DNA of 64,000 nt. It comes from Phlegmacium glaucopus (taxonomy: Eukaryota > Basidiomycota > Agaricomycetes > Agaricales > Cortinariaceae). The notes below the pieces were generated by a model. It searched no databases and was not told the DNA's origin. It was given only the letters and a program-made list of their open reading frames with translations. This document shows, in pieces, positions 11,458-22,378 of this stretch (position 1 is its first letter; each line of letters begins with the position of its first letter). The translations under genes and the position numbers were made by a program. The stretch spans positions 227,712-291,711 of the forward strand of contig MU130557.1 in NCBI GenBank assembly GCA_015039465.1, in the 5' to 3' direction.

Positions 11458-12382
11458 ATGTCTGATATTCCATCTATCCCCGCACAACCATATACCCAAT
11501 TGAGTCGGCAGGGTGGCTTCAACGTGGTCATCGTACTCAATGATTGGAGCAGACGATTTTCCGCGCCCACTCCACCTGTGGCACAGCAGGATATTCAGAA
11601 CATGGACTCTCACCCGAGAAGAATCTATGATCTCAAATGCAGATTCCTCTCACCAACAGGAATAATGCAAAACTCGCGATCCTCTCAGGAATATATCTAT
11701 CAATGGCTTTCATCCTTCGTTCAATGTTCCTTAATGGCTATTGGACCGGCTAATGTCATTTTCCATATGTAGCGATGCCACCCATGTGTGGACCGGAAAT
11801 ATTCCTGCCACTATAAACAACCATACCTCTGTCGGTTCGGGAAAATCCTAGTCCCGGGTTATCCAGTCGATGCTTTGAGGACATTGATAACCCTAAAATT
11901 CTCGATCTCGGAGTTCGCAGCTCAGTTGACGCTTTCCTGGGGATGCTTGTGTCTGATGGTGGCTTTGAGAGAGGCTTGAGACTTCTGCTCAGCCAGCGTG
12001 TGACCAGCTCTAGGATGGCTTTTCGTTTAGCGTCAGCGATAGTCTTGATATTACATACCCAGGGGTCAGAGGCTAATAATCCTCAATCAGGACTAAGAAA
12101 GTATCTCAGGAATACTGCTCTTTCTAAATTCGTAGAACACTGGAAACCCGTAAGTTCGACTGCCATAACTGTTACCTCAAAGTTTTTAACGCTAACTTGG
12201 GAAATTGTTATTGGCAGATTGAAACTAACACAGCGGTAACCCGACCATTCAATGGTATCACACGAAAAGGCATGAATCTTGCAAGTTTTAATACATCCTT
12301 GTTCATAGCGAGGGTGGTATCGGCTGGCGACCTTCTGGACTGTTTAAGTTTTTTTTTCGATTGCGCATCCAGTTCACTTTGA
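11458..12382 (+). pseudogene. Decayed 5' fragment of an unrecognised helical-repeat-like gene
   Basis: A frame starts MSDIPSIPAQPYTQLSRQGG and runs protein-like (VVIVLNDWSRRFSAPTPP, SHPRRIYDLKCRFLSP). It then continues as THVWTGNIPATINNHTSVGSGKS and hits a TAG near 11850. One base out of phase the text resumes as PSPGLSSRCFEDIDNPKILD, DAFLGMLVSDGGFERGLRLL, then an exon ending FVEHWKP and, after an intron, RPFNGITRKGMNL and FIARVVSAGDLLDCL. Removing a single T near 11849 would reconnect the two frames, so this looks like a frameshift. The protein stops soon after LLDCL. It resembles the N-terminal part of a longer alpha-helical repeat protein, but I cannot name the family. Confidence 0.45.
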
Positions 12383-12875
12383 TCGCTTGTGTGCAATGCA
12401 TGCTATGGTAACTCGGGCGAGAAACATGTTATGCAAACCCAAGTACTGGTTGAGGACTTAGGCCTTCCGTGATCGACTCGGAGCTGTAAACTTATAAAAA
12501 TCCTGCTTTTACTTTGGCTCAAGATGGACCTGGCAATTTCCGTGTCGTGGTATGTTACTCTCATGCAATTTCTTTTTGTGCAATTCAAAGTTTTTTGTTG
12601 TTAGGATATTATTGCTACTCTGCATTATATGGCGGTTTTGAATGATATGCGCCGGAGCGCCACCAATTCATTATGAATATGCTCTCCTGTTAAATCCAAT
12701 TTTGTCTCCACTCGATGTCAAGCCAATAACGTTCTGTATTTTAGCGTAACATTGATGATAATAGGTAGACTCTTATAAATTCTAATGGCATAGTATCAAT
12801 TTGAACCATTTTAATTGGAATTCGAGTCAGAGAATCAACTCGTGTAATCTAGATCGTAAAGAATTGCTGGAGATG
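12383..12875. other. Intergenic, no gene seen
   Basis: Spacer between the decayed helical-repeat-like fragment and the outer end of the GH5 fragment. No supported feature. Confidence 0.45.
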
Positions 12876-13329
12876 AAGGCCGTGAGACCGTACTGTGGAA
12901 GTAAGGAGAGAAGTGGGCGTATGTAGTCGGTGTCGTATACTCCACTTTACAAAAGAAAGAAAAACTTTGAACGATGGACATGTGCATGAGATCGGAAGAC
13001 ACTTACGGTCCTCCATGTTCAACTGCTTCCCGGGTCACCGAAAATCTAACTGTTTTTCAAGTTTGAATGAAAAATTTAACTTTGGACGATGGCTGAAGGG
13101 AACATACCCCCCCCCTCCGTAAGCGAGAGAAGTCTTCATGTGCTTCCTCCAGCAGAAACGGTCGTCCTACAATCGGTGATCGCCAGAAAAGTTTTTAGCT
13201 GGCCTATAAAGTGTATAAATCAGGCCCGAGAATCCAACGCAGTAAAGTGTACTTCAACCGACGTTTTGCAAGAACCTGACAGGTTCACTCCTCTCAGGCT
13301 ACATACTCGACCATAAGCATCGACCAAAT
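12876..13329 (-). pseudogene. GH5 5'-end fragment (second partial copy)
   Basis: This repeats the first exons of the neighbouring GH5 pseudogene and of the intact GH5 gene at 47.5-48.0 kb: the VDAYGRVCSLRGVNLSGSCKT exon, the RPFPLEEAHEDFSRL exon, the VTREAVEHGGP exon and the start of the YDT...LLPQYGLTAF exon. Homology ends near 12876, where unrelated DNA begins. It is joined head-to-tail to the C-terminal part of the upstream pseudogene at 13329/13330, so the arrangement is a tandem duplication junction. It has no promoter of its own and no catalytic residues. Confidence 0.8.
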
Positions 13330-15885
13330 GCCCCAGTTGTAACCTCATACTGAAATATAAGAGGTATTCCGGCCGTCTTGGCTGGATAAGGTCGAACGAT
13401 TGAGGGTACGTATTCTACCACCATTGTCCAACGTCGGTGAGTCTTGTTCGTAATAGAGGAGAGAAGGCGGCAAGGCTCGTCTGCGGCTGAGACCATGAGA
13501 AGTTTTCGCCATTCCAGTCGTCTCCTTTCTGGTCGTCGTTGTATGGGTTGTAATTCCATAATCTGAATATGATTATGGGCTTGGTCGAATATTTCTGAAA
13601 GAAATTGAGACGTACGTGAATCCAACTAAAGCCCTTTCCAATCCTGAAATCATAGCATCCATCATTCGCGCCTGCCAAACAAAGTTATCCGTCTCGAATG
13701 CCTCCCTCCGACTGTAACAAACGTATGCGTATGATTAGCATATGGCAATATTTTTACCATACTGAAAAAGTGAACACAAACTTCAAATCCATCGGCATTC
13801 CACATTCTCCGATAACGACAGGCATTTCACCCAGAGACTTGTATCCATGTTCGACAATATTTTGAATTTGAAGAGTGAAGTTATCGCGAGCACCTTTCTG
13901 ACCCCAGTAAAAGGTTTTAAGAATGAACATGCCCTGCGAATGGGAGTTAAGATAGTCCTGGGTTTGTAGGTGTAGGGGTGAAGTACCTTAGATAGACCTT
14001 GTACATTAACGGTGAAGTTTCCGAGAGACCTTTCGAAAAGAGATCTCAGGTCATACCTTCACCAAATCTTTGTATTAGTAAGGCTGACAATCATGCAAAG
14101 TCACAGGTACGTACCAATGAGGTGCAAGTACCATATTCAACGGTCGAGTTCTTCCGTCCAGGCTTTTGGACAAAACTATACGAAAAAGGTCAACTCAGTG
14201 CATATCAAAAGAAGAAATGTATAACGACCAACCTCATTGGGTAAAGGTTCTAGAAACACATGTACATCTGGAGAAGATGCCTTGCTGAAGTAATTTTCAC
14301 GAAGGATAACAGCTTGATCAGTGACGGTGTTCCAGCGCCAGACATCATGGTGTTCCCAGAGACATCTGCCTTGTGTAGGACCATCCGGGCGCCAGGTCTT
14401 GGTCTTTGTAGTATTAAGGAGTGTGTGGGAAGTGTGCTTAGTTGGCATGGGGAAGGAACGTGTCCATGTTGATACGAAGGTTGGATGTCCAGTTCCTAAT
14501 TGGAATGACTGGAAAGCAGATGCTATATATTGAAAAAAAACTCATAAATACGCGGTTATGGTCTGTAGAATCGAGGCAATTGACTCACGAACGTGAGATA
14601 AGTGAAGATCGGTGTTAAAATCAAAAGCGTTCAGAGAAGGGAGACCGATGTGCCCTGGATGAGGTTCGTTACATCTATATTCAGATTCTCGAATCCCAAA
14701 CGGCCGAAAAGCTAACCTGGATTCCAAGCACACCTTCCAAGTCACCCACAGCGCTCACAACCATGTCCCACATATCCAGAAAAGCGTTTTGTAAGAACTG
14801 TTGGATAGGCACTTCTTGATTGTGTCGATTCTTTACGAGTAACTTTGGAGCGAAGATATCTCCTGCCCAGAAGCAAGTGCTAATGAAAAAAGAAGGAATT
14901 AAGTTGGCTAGAGAGAAGGAGTAAAGGGATTGAATACTTACGCCATGGTGGCAGCGGTCAATTTTTGGTATCTGCAGGGCCATAGACATTGTTCGGCAGC
15001 AACATGACCTCACCTCTCTGCCCATGAAACCACGCAGCACCTGCATCTTCAATAGCGTGAAGATCAAACCCCACAACCTCTAATGTCCAAGCAGGCGCGC
15101 CAGAGCCTCCAGAATAGCGTGACCAAACATCTTGGTGCATGGAAACGAAGGCCGTGAGACCGTACTTTGGAAGTAAGGAGAGAAGCGCGCGTATGTAGTC
15201 GAGGTATTCAGTGTCGTATACTCCACTACAGAAAAGAAAAACACTTTGAACGATGGACATGTGCGTGAGATCAGAAGACACTTACGGTCCTCCGTGTTCA
15301 ACCGCTTCCCAAGTCACCAAAAATCTGACTAGTTTTTCAAGTTTGAATGAAAAATTTAACTCTGGATGGCTGAAGGGAACACATACTGAACGTCAAACCC
15401 CCACCTCCGTAAGCGAGAGAAATGTTCATGTGCTTCCTCCAGCGGAAACGGTCGTCCTACAAAAGTAACCGATCGATGATCGCCAGGGAAGTTTTCGTGG
15501 TCGTGGTTAGCCGGCCTATAATGTGCATAAATCAGGCCCGAGAATCCAACGCAGTAGACTTCAACCGACGTTTTTCAAGAACCTGACAGGTTCACTCCTC
15601 TCAGGCTACATACTCGACCATAAGCATCAACCAAATGCTGGCCTTGCGTGCGTAGTCTCTCCCCTTGGTGCCTTGACGTGACCAATCGTGTGCATACGAT
15701 GGAGAAGAACGCGGTATATAGGATGAATCCGGATGTACTGGCTATTGATCGATGTCAGCTTGGGGAGCAGAACCTAACGACGTGGAATCACCAACTGGTT
15801 CTTTAGTCTTGCTCTCTGCTATTGGTTTCCGATAAAGACAAGCAAGACCGTTTCGTCGTCAGCAATTATGAAGGAAGAGTCCGAA
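13330..15885 (-). pseudogene. GH5_12-type glycosidase pseudogene (inverted copy)
   Basis: This is a broken paralogue of the intact gene at 47.3-50.4 kb, on the opposite strand. Most exons are still recognisable, including SMHQDVWSRYSGGSGAPAW, a FWAGDIFAPKLLVKN exon, the NEPHPGHIGLPSLNAF acid/base exon, the PTFVSTWTRSFPMPTKHTSH exon and PIIIFRLWNYNPYNDDQKG. A one-base loss near 15010, after HGQRG, shifts the frame so that translation ends shortly after. The intact copy reads RGGGHVAAEQSLWPCGYQK there. The 3' end stops at VTTGAF and is fused to a second GH5 5' fragment. The last ~130 codons and the membrane anchor of the intact gene are absent. Confidence 0.85.
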
Positions 15886-16099
15886 GGGACTCGAGGGAGT
15901 AGGATCAAAGGGCTCGGTACCATCGTGACGGTGACGCTGTCGAACGAGAGAGAATGTCATTGTCGCAGGTTAGGTTAAAAGGGAACTAGTTCTGGGTCAG
16001 TGAACATGAGCTACGAAAATTAGAAGACTTTTTTGGGTATAGCATATAACTAGTAAGAGCCAGATGGAATTTTGGAAAACAGCAAAGTGATGAAAGTGA

Positions 16100-16230
16100 A
16101 ACATCCAGTATCAACCTTGTAATTTATCTTTGTAATCCTCAGCTCTCAATACCACGAACATGGATATTCCAGCACTCTTCCCCCTTTGGATTATTGTTTC
16201 CCAAGAGAATAATATGATCATTGGAGGATA
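16100..16230 (-). pseudogene. 3'-end remnant of the kelch gene
   Basis: The minus strand reads LLGNNNPKG, WNIHV, then a 2-bp loss and AEDYKDKLQG. This matches the last ~40 codons of the kelch gene ending at 46988 (LLGNNNPKGGERWNIHLRVV, AEDHKDKSQG). It lies upstream of the GH5 pseudogene just as the intact kelch gene lies upstream of the intact GH5 gene. The duplicated block therefore began inside the kelch gene. Confidence 0.75.
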
Positions 16231-17004
16231 TACAGCATGGTAAATGATCACCACAAGTGCGAAGGCACCCGCGAGAAGCCTCGAGCCACTAGGCTTTATA
16301 ACACACGATTTCGCCTTTCTCATTGTGTTTCTTCATGAACGTCCACTTGCATCCAATGGCTTTTTCGATCTGCAGGTAAGTTGTCTGTTTTCCAGGTTCT
16401 CATCTCTTGTATTCTTCGTTTATAGCATTCTCCCATTTATGAGCAGAAGCCTTTGCTTCGGCGATTGTTGAAGGTACATATTCATTTGGTATTATGTTGT
16501 TGTTAACTGATTTCTTCGAATGCAAGATTAGATGATATGTCCTCGTTAATTGTGTCGGGATTCTGGGGGCGCTAGTATGTGTGTGTTATGCGAGGCGGCG
16601 CCTCTACAGAGGTCCATTTTCCCAAGTTTGTAGTAATTCGTGTCTGATATTATACTTCTGACAGATCTGCGAAGTGGGATTAGGATTTAATGCTTGATTA
16701 TGGCGTTCAGTATGCAGGCTTGGGATTATTTGAGTTTCCTTTGGATTAGGCTTTGTTTTTTGGAGTGCTAGGTGCGTCTTTATATTTCTCAGGCTCTCAT
16801 TTGAATGAAACAAAATTACGCCAGAGTTCTATCTTTTTTAGTCTTCGACTCTTTACATCATATAAGCGGACGGCCTTAGGTCCGTCTTCAAACCCGATGA
16901 AGGTGTCTTTGGTTGATTTCGCTGCCGTTGATTTAGAATGCAATTCTCAACATGACTTACAACGGCTTTGGTGAATTACGTAATCCACTCCCACCTCATC
17001 CAGT
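16231..17004. other. Intergenic, no gene seen
   Basis: Unique DNA beyond the duplication edge and upstream of the next plus-strand gene. Short frames are present but none is convincing. Confidence 0.45.
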
Positions 17005-18218
17005 ATGCATATGACAAAAAAAAGCAATCTGTCAGATCTTTCCGCCCAAGAATCCGACCGGTTCTTACATATAATTCAAACATTCAAGCAAGGGTTGAGC
17101 GAGGAGTATGAAGCTGAGAAATCGGTTGTAGCATCCTTGGACCACGTTGCTGCAAAACTTGCACAAGCTCAAGCAAGTGCACATCTCCCTGACGACCCCT
17201 TGAACTATCTGCGGGAAAATGTACCTTCTTCGGTCGCGATGTCCCTAGCGTTCGCCAAAGCCAATATCAAACCAGGACCGCTGACCATTATATCGGACAA
17301 AGTTCCAGGCTTAAAGGCCCTTGGTCTGAAAGGAGGTGTAGGCAGCAATCGATTGACGGTCGATCAGACAAAATCTTTCATCTCTTTGATTCGGGCCCAT
17401 GTATCTTCATCTGTGAGTATCCGTGCTCTTACCTTCTCTTGTACCAACCATTACTTTCAGACGGAGGCGGGATGTCGCATATTGGTCAGCGCGGTCTTAT
17501 TGCATGTCGTATCGAATATAAGTGGTCCCGAAGTCGATGTCAGTATTGTCCCTGAGTTCCAGATAGAGCCAAAGAAAGTTGGATATACCGCCACTTCTTA
17601 TGAAGGCATTGTCAACTTTCTGCTTGTCAAAGGGCCGCCAGCTTCTATCAGTCAGTATGAAACACAGCTCTCGTTTCTTTTTCCTGCTCATTCCACTATT
17701 ATCTGCGCAGAATTCATACTCGACGGACCTCAGCTCGCGTTTACGGACCCAGATATGTTCAAACACATCTCGTCAAGCATTTATGAAGCTGGGAGAGTTG
17801 GGTTTGGGGATGCAGTATCTGAGGCCACTATGGCATGTGCGTCATATTGCCAACAACACTAGTAAGTATCTTTGATATCTTCTCAGAGAGACGTGATGCA
17901 TGATCGTTGATGACCCTCCATAGTCTCTCCACGTCCAGGGGTTGTGTCACAAACGGCGAAAACTGGGTGTTCTTTGTCTTCAATGTGGCCGACTTGGGCA
18001 TCGGTGGAACCGTGTCGATATCGAAAGAATTTCGCCTTGGAGAAGACTTGTCCGGATTGCCACTTGTACTAGGTTTACTGAGCGATTGGGTAAGCTTTAA
18101 TCATTTCCCCTCATTCGAAAGCCCCAGCCTGACATCTCTTCAGATCATCAACTCAAAAGAAAAAGAGCAGCAGTTTTTCACGTACTTTAATCCTCAAGCA
18201 ATATGTGATGGCCGGTGA
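17005..18218 (+). CDS. Unrecognised protein, 349 aa
   Basis: Four exons (17005-17412, 17461-17861, 17924-18089, 18144-18218) sum to 1050 nt, and all three introns are short GT-AG introns in correct phase. I do not recognise a family. The protein starts with a polar helical region (QESDRFLHIIQTFKQGLSEEY) and an alanine-rich helix. It then has mixed alpha/beta text with VDVSIVPEFQIEPKKVGYTA and EGIVNFLLVKGPP, and later GENWVFFVFNVADLG and GEDLSGLPLVLGLLSDW. Conserved-looking beta strands around VNFLLVKG and WVFFVFN could suggest a nuclease-like or kinase-like core, but no catalytic motif can be assigned. There is no signal peptide or transmembrane segment. Exon consistency makes it a real gene. 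Confidence 0.75.
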
Positions 18219-21139
18219 TCTATTCTCTCGTGTTCCTATTTCGTAGACGATGTAGCTACCCATGCTGGTTCGTCTGGCGTCCTCGTACTTTTCCAATTAT
18301 TGATAATACTCTGATTGTTTCTTGACCTCAATCCACCTATTCTATCCACTTTTTTTGCATTTTGAACTGTACGAAGTTTAACTCATCCAAAAGACGAGAG
18401 CATGACTGACTTTGCTTAGCAGAAGTGCATATACACACTACGTCGTTCTTACGGCGACCGTATGTCAGCAGCCGTGGCTGTGATGTAGGCTCGTAACCAG
18501 CCGGAGAATGAGGGAGAGGAGGAGAACCTCTAACGAGGGCCTTCGGTGACACCTCTTAGAGGGAACGGTCGCCGGTCTAGCTGCGATGCACCTGTGAGGT
18601 AGCTATAGCTTACCACTACGGATAGTTGACCAATATGTAGGGTCTTCTGGGGGCTTTTTTATTTGAGGATGAAATGCAAGTACTCTTAACTCTGTACTAT
18701 TGTTTCGACCAGACTCGATGCGGCTACTTAGCGCTTAGCATTTGTCGGTCAAATCCAGTAAGTTTAATTAAGTTTAATTAACATGATCTCTACTACTGTC
18801 GCAATTATTTATTTGAGGAGGGGAGGAACATTCGGCGGTAGTTGCGGTGGTGCCAAAGAAAGTGCAACAATCGCACCGACCATCTCTGACGAGTACACGG
18901 CGCACGCACCATAGGAAAGACGACGCTTGTCCGAATCTCATTCCGCAACTCGATATCATGCTTATGTAATCTAGGCGTAAAAAATTGCGATCAATCAACT
19001 TGTATCAACCGCAACCATCCCGTCATCCTAAATCCTTCCTTCTCTGGTACAATGTGCTTTGCTTTGTCGAAATTTCAGGCCGGAACGGATCCATCCTTCA
19101 AAAATTTACACAAAATAATGCTCAATCAGAATATTCAATTGTACATTTAATTCAAATTGACCATGATGCCGACCCCGATTCAAGTCTATGAGCATTCAGT
19201 TGCACTGAGGGTTGCCGCCTTTATTATTTTATTGACCGCCAACTAGAGGGGAATGGAAGGTTTTTCAACCTTATGCTAGAATCGGATTTTGTGATAACTA
19301 ACTGTGATCAAAGGCAACGTTTGTTGGAAACAAGCCCAATTCCGTGTCCCCGCCATGGAACAAGGAAGTCCTTTGGTCACCATTCGCTTCTGTCAGGCCA
19401 AGCTTTGATTCACCAGCGCCGGATTTGGGGTCATCCGACTGTTTTTATTTTATCGTCGCCAAGGCTCAATGAACCTTGAAGTCCGAGTCCCCTTTCAGTA
19501 TCAAGACTATTATGATCTGCAAGTCCGTTGCCGTCTCAACCAAGGACTTGTTGGCTTAATCTCCAGACAGTCCTTTCTGGGTGAAAGCTGGTGAAAGGAA
19601 TTTGCGGAATTGGACTTGCTGCTAATAATAACTTCCTCTTGTTTTTTTTTTCCTTGCGATGCCTGGGAACACATGATCTTGGCAGCCCCATAAGCTCTCA
19701 GCTCTGTCAAATCGGACCTTGGAACTTGTCGATTTTCGTCTACGATCTCCATGTGCAGCCAAACTCTGGTGGTTAATACTTGTTGTTCATATTTGCCATC
19801 TGCCTTCCACCGACAGTGATCTAGGGCAGTGATCACTTATAATCTAAAAGGTCCATCGTCCTCAAGCTTCAAGTCCCTGACCACCAACTAATGGAGAAGG
19901 AAATTTAAGGTTGCTCAACAACCTTATGCTGGATCTGATTGCTCAACGGAACGTGTGATACTTATCATCATCCCGAGCCCTGCCCCTGAACATCGCTATA
20001 TGTCAAAGTAGTCCTTTAATCGACGCTCGCCCCCGGGGGCTCTGGCTCATCCGCTGGATCATCTGACTGTTTGAGTTCGCTAGGCTCAATCAAATCCCCC
20101 TCTCAGGAGTAAAACTATAACGGTCCTCGCATGTGCGTTGCTGTGCGCTGTTCCCTCAAGCAAGAAATTTGTCAGCTCAGTCTCCAGATGTCCCTTGGAG
20201 TTGGAGTGGGCTTTTACTTCCTAATAATACCTACTCCTTGTTTTTTTTCTCTTTGCGATAACCTGCGAAACATATGGTGGTGTCTTGGGGTAGGATTTCT
20301 CGTCATGGTGGACCCTGCAGTAAACGTTTTCTAAGGGTCAATTCTCCATGCTCGCAAGCAAAAAAAAAACAACCCTGGTGGTTAGTAATATCGGGGAGTA
20401 TACTTGTTTACCGAGCGGTATGTTTCGTTATTTGCTGTCTGCCTCTCTAAAGTACTTTGTTGGCCCTTTTACGATATTATCCCTCCACATCCAAATCTCG
20501 AGGTCATTGCGCTCAAGGACTCAATGCTAGCGCTTTTGGTCTGGCTTGTTATTCTTCAAGTTGCGGAAGTCGGTACAGGATAGGGTTCAACAACCATCTA
20601 TATCTCTTCCCACTATGACCGGCGAAATTGGACCATGCCACCCCGGATTTTCCTAGAAATCTGGGTTTCTACTCAATTGCAACTACTTACTATCTTACAA
20701 CCGTTGCTTCTAGCCATGGGGATATAATTATTGGCGAGATACGCTCCCCTGCTTTAGGTTTAACGAAAAAGGTTATTGTTGTATTTTCATTTGAATACTT
20801 ACTATCTTTTTCCTCTCACTCTCCCAAAAATGATATCAGATAGGCTAGCCTGGTATTCTATGATACATGAGATTAACAAAGGTAAGGACAGTTGTAGATT
20901 ACTACGAATCACCGATCAAACGGAACAAGGGGGAGGTATATACAAATATTTTCAGATACACTAATGAATGTCGATACATAGGGGTGGGGAACGTTAACTG
21001 TGAGCGCTATTGATCCAGTGAGCGCGGATAATAAAGTAAGTATAAGAACGAAAAGACATTATTTGATTAAAAGAAATATTTGACAATTAATTGGAAAAAA
21101 GAATCAGAATTTGGCTTATCATGGGTAAGGAAGGCTTTT
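18219..21139. other. Gene-poor region with diverged direct repeats
   Basis: Nearly 3 kb without a supported gene. It contains two related ~500-bp segments, listed separately, and several poly-pyrimidine runs. The short frames here look like chance. Confidence 0.5.
19250..20400. repeat. Diverged direct repeat, two ~500-bp units
   Basis: Blocks occur in the same order at about 19.26-19.76 kb and 19.90-20.39 kb. They are a CAACCTTATGCTRGAT segment, a GTCCTTT-AAT-type segment, a CTCCAGA-GTCC segment, then TAATAATA-CT-CTTGTTTTTTTT and TTGCGAT-CCTG. Many indels separate the copies, so this is an old tandem duplication or two copies of one degenerate element. Confidence 0.65.
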
Positions 21140-22378
21140 TCAAAGCGAGTATGAGGGAAGTGATGCCATAAAGGTCGAAAAATCCAGATCTTCTTGAGTA
21201 ACCGGAGTCTTGTGATCAGGTTCGCAAGGGAGGTAACCACCAGGGTGTATATCACCGTATTCATTGCCACCAAAGGCATGAACATTGGAGAACGTGGGAT
21301 ACAGCGAATGATCTGCGTAAGATGAATTATCTGAGTGGGGGTCTAGCGTGAAAGGGGTATAGGGTTCTGGATATGGATCATTCATCTGGCAAGGGGTCGT
21401 AGGAAGACTGTCTGTTGGGTTTGAGATTGGCGAGCTTGACTGTGTCCATTCGTCCATGAGTCTGTAATTATTTGGAATAGAAATTGAAGGTCGAGGATGG
21501 ACCATGTCATGCTGATTGTATGTGAATTGTAAGGGGCCGACAGCCGGTGCCAGCGTTTCGGTATAAGATGGAGGAGATGGGCTGTTAGAGGAAAAAGGGA
21601 AGGTGTTGAAATCCTGTCTCTAATGTCAGCCAATTTCCTGCACAGGAGAGATGGTGGAAAAAAAACTCACAAATGAAGGTGATAACGCAGGGAGTGATAA
21701 AGATTGTTGGTTGAAGGAGGGTGTATCGTATGAATCTTCGCAAGACATTGGAGCCGGATTGATAGACAGTGGTGACGGTGACTTTGAGGTACGTTTACTG
21801 GTATTATTCAAGGAAGCTGATTCATAAGTGTTGGCCGTCATTGGTGCCTCAAAGCGGGTGATAATCTCGGGAACGTGGTTCTTGTCAAATTCCTGAATGG
21901 CTACCTCGAGTTCCAAACCTTTCTTGCCACGAACCAGGAGTTCCGCGATTTTGGCGCATCGGGTATGATCCTTTGGTCCAACCTCTCGTACTTTTCGTTT
22001 TTCTCCAGGCAGCGCTCTCGGTTTGTTGTGAATAGGTCTGAAAGCATACGAGGGGAACTTGCGTTTATGTTCTTCCAGCGCAACCTTAGCTCGGGCGTGC
22101 CAAATCTGGCGTTCTTCGTTTGGAAGGTTTTGCCAGGTCAGGCCGATGATCTTAGAGAGTGTGCTGTGGTTGGTCTCGACCTCGGAAGAGACGTGCTGGC
22201 TTTTAATGAACGAGGAACGGAAGAGAATGAATGCATTGGGAGGACGCGGGATATGGTTTAAGGGTTTCTTTCTGCCATGACCTGAACGACGCGTCGCAGG
22301 GGTACCTTCAAGGGGTGGAAACAACGTAGCATCACAGCCAGTGTCATAAGGCGTAAATGTATGGAATTCGCTAAACAT
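21140..22378 (-). CDS. HMG-box transcription factor
   Basis: Two exons (22378-21671, 21613-21140; 57-bp intron) encode 393 aa. Residues from about 40 form a MATA/SOX-type HMG box: HIPRPPNAFILFRSSFIK, then SKIIGLTWQNLPNEERQIWH and ARAKVALEEHKRKFPSYAF. It is followed by a basic patch (GEKRKVREVG) that may act in nuclear import. The rest is low-complexity, rich in Ser, Pro, Thr and Asn, as in activation domains of fungal regulators. Basidiomycete HMG proteins of this class include regulators of mating and fruiting. That role is an inference here, because no pheromone or homeodomain mating genes are in the window. Confidence 0.9.

Larger units (their letters stand above)
13330..16230 (-). repeat. 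Inverted segmental duplication, left arm
   Basis: About 2.9 kb are homologous, in reverse orientation, to roughly 46.85-49.98 kb. The block holds the kelch 3' end, the intergenic spacer and the GH5 gene up to VTTGAF. Introns and spacer are conserved too, so this is a DNA-level duplication and not a retrocopy. Small indels and substitutions are scattered throughout, so it is not recent. Confidence 0.85.

Noticed and set aside
21875..22261. 128-aa plus-strand frame
   Set aside because: Antisense shadow of the HMG-box exon, which has clear homology on the minus strand.
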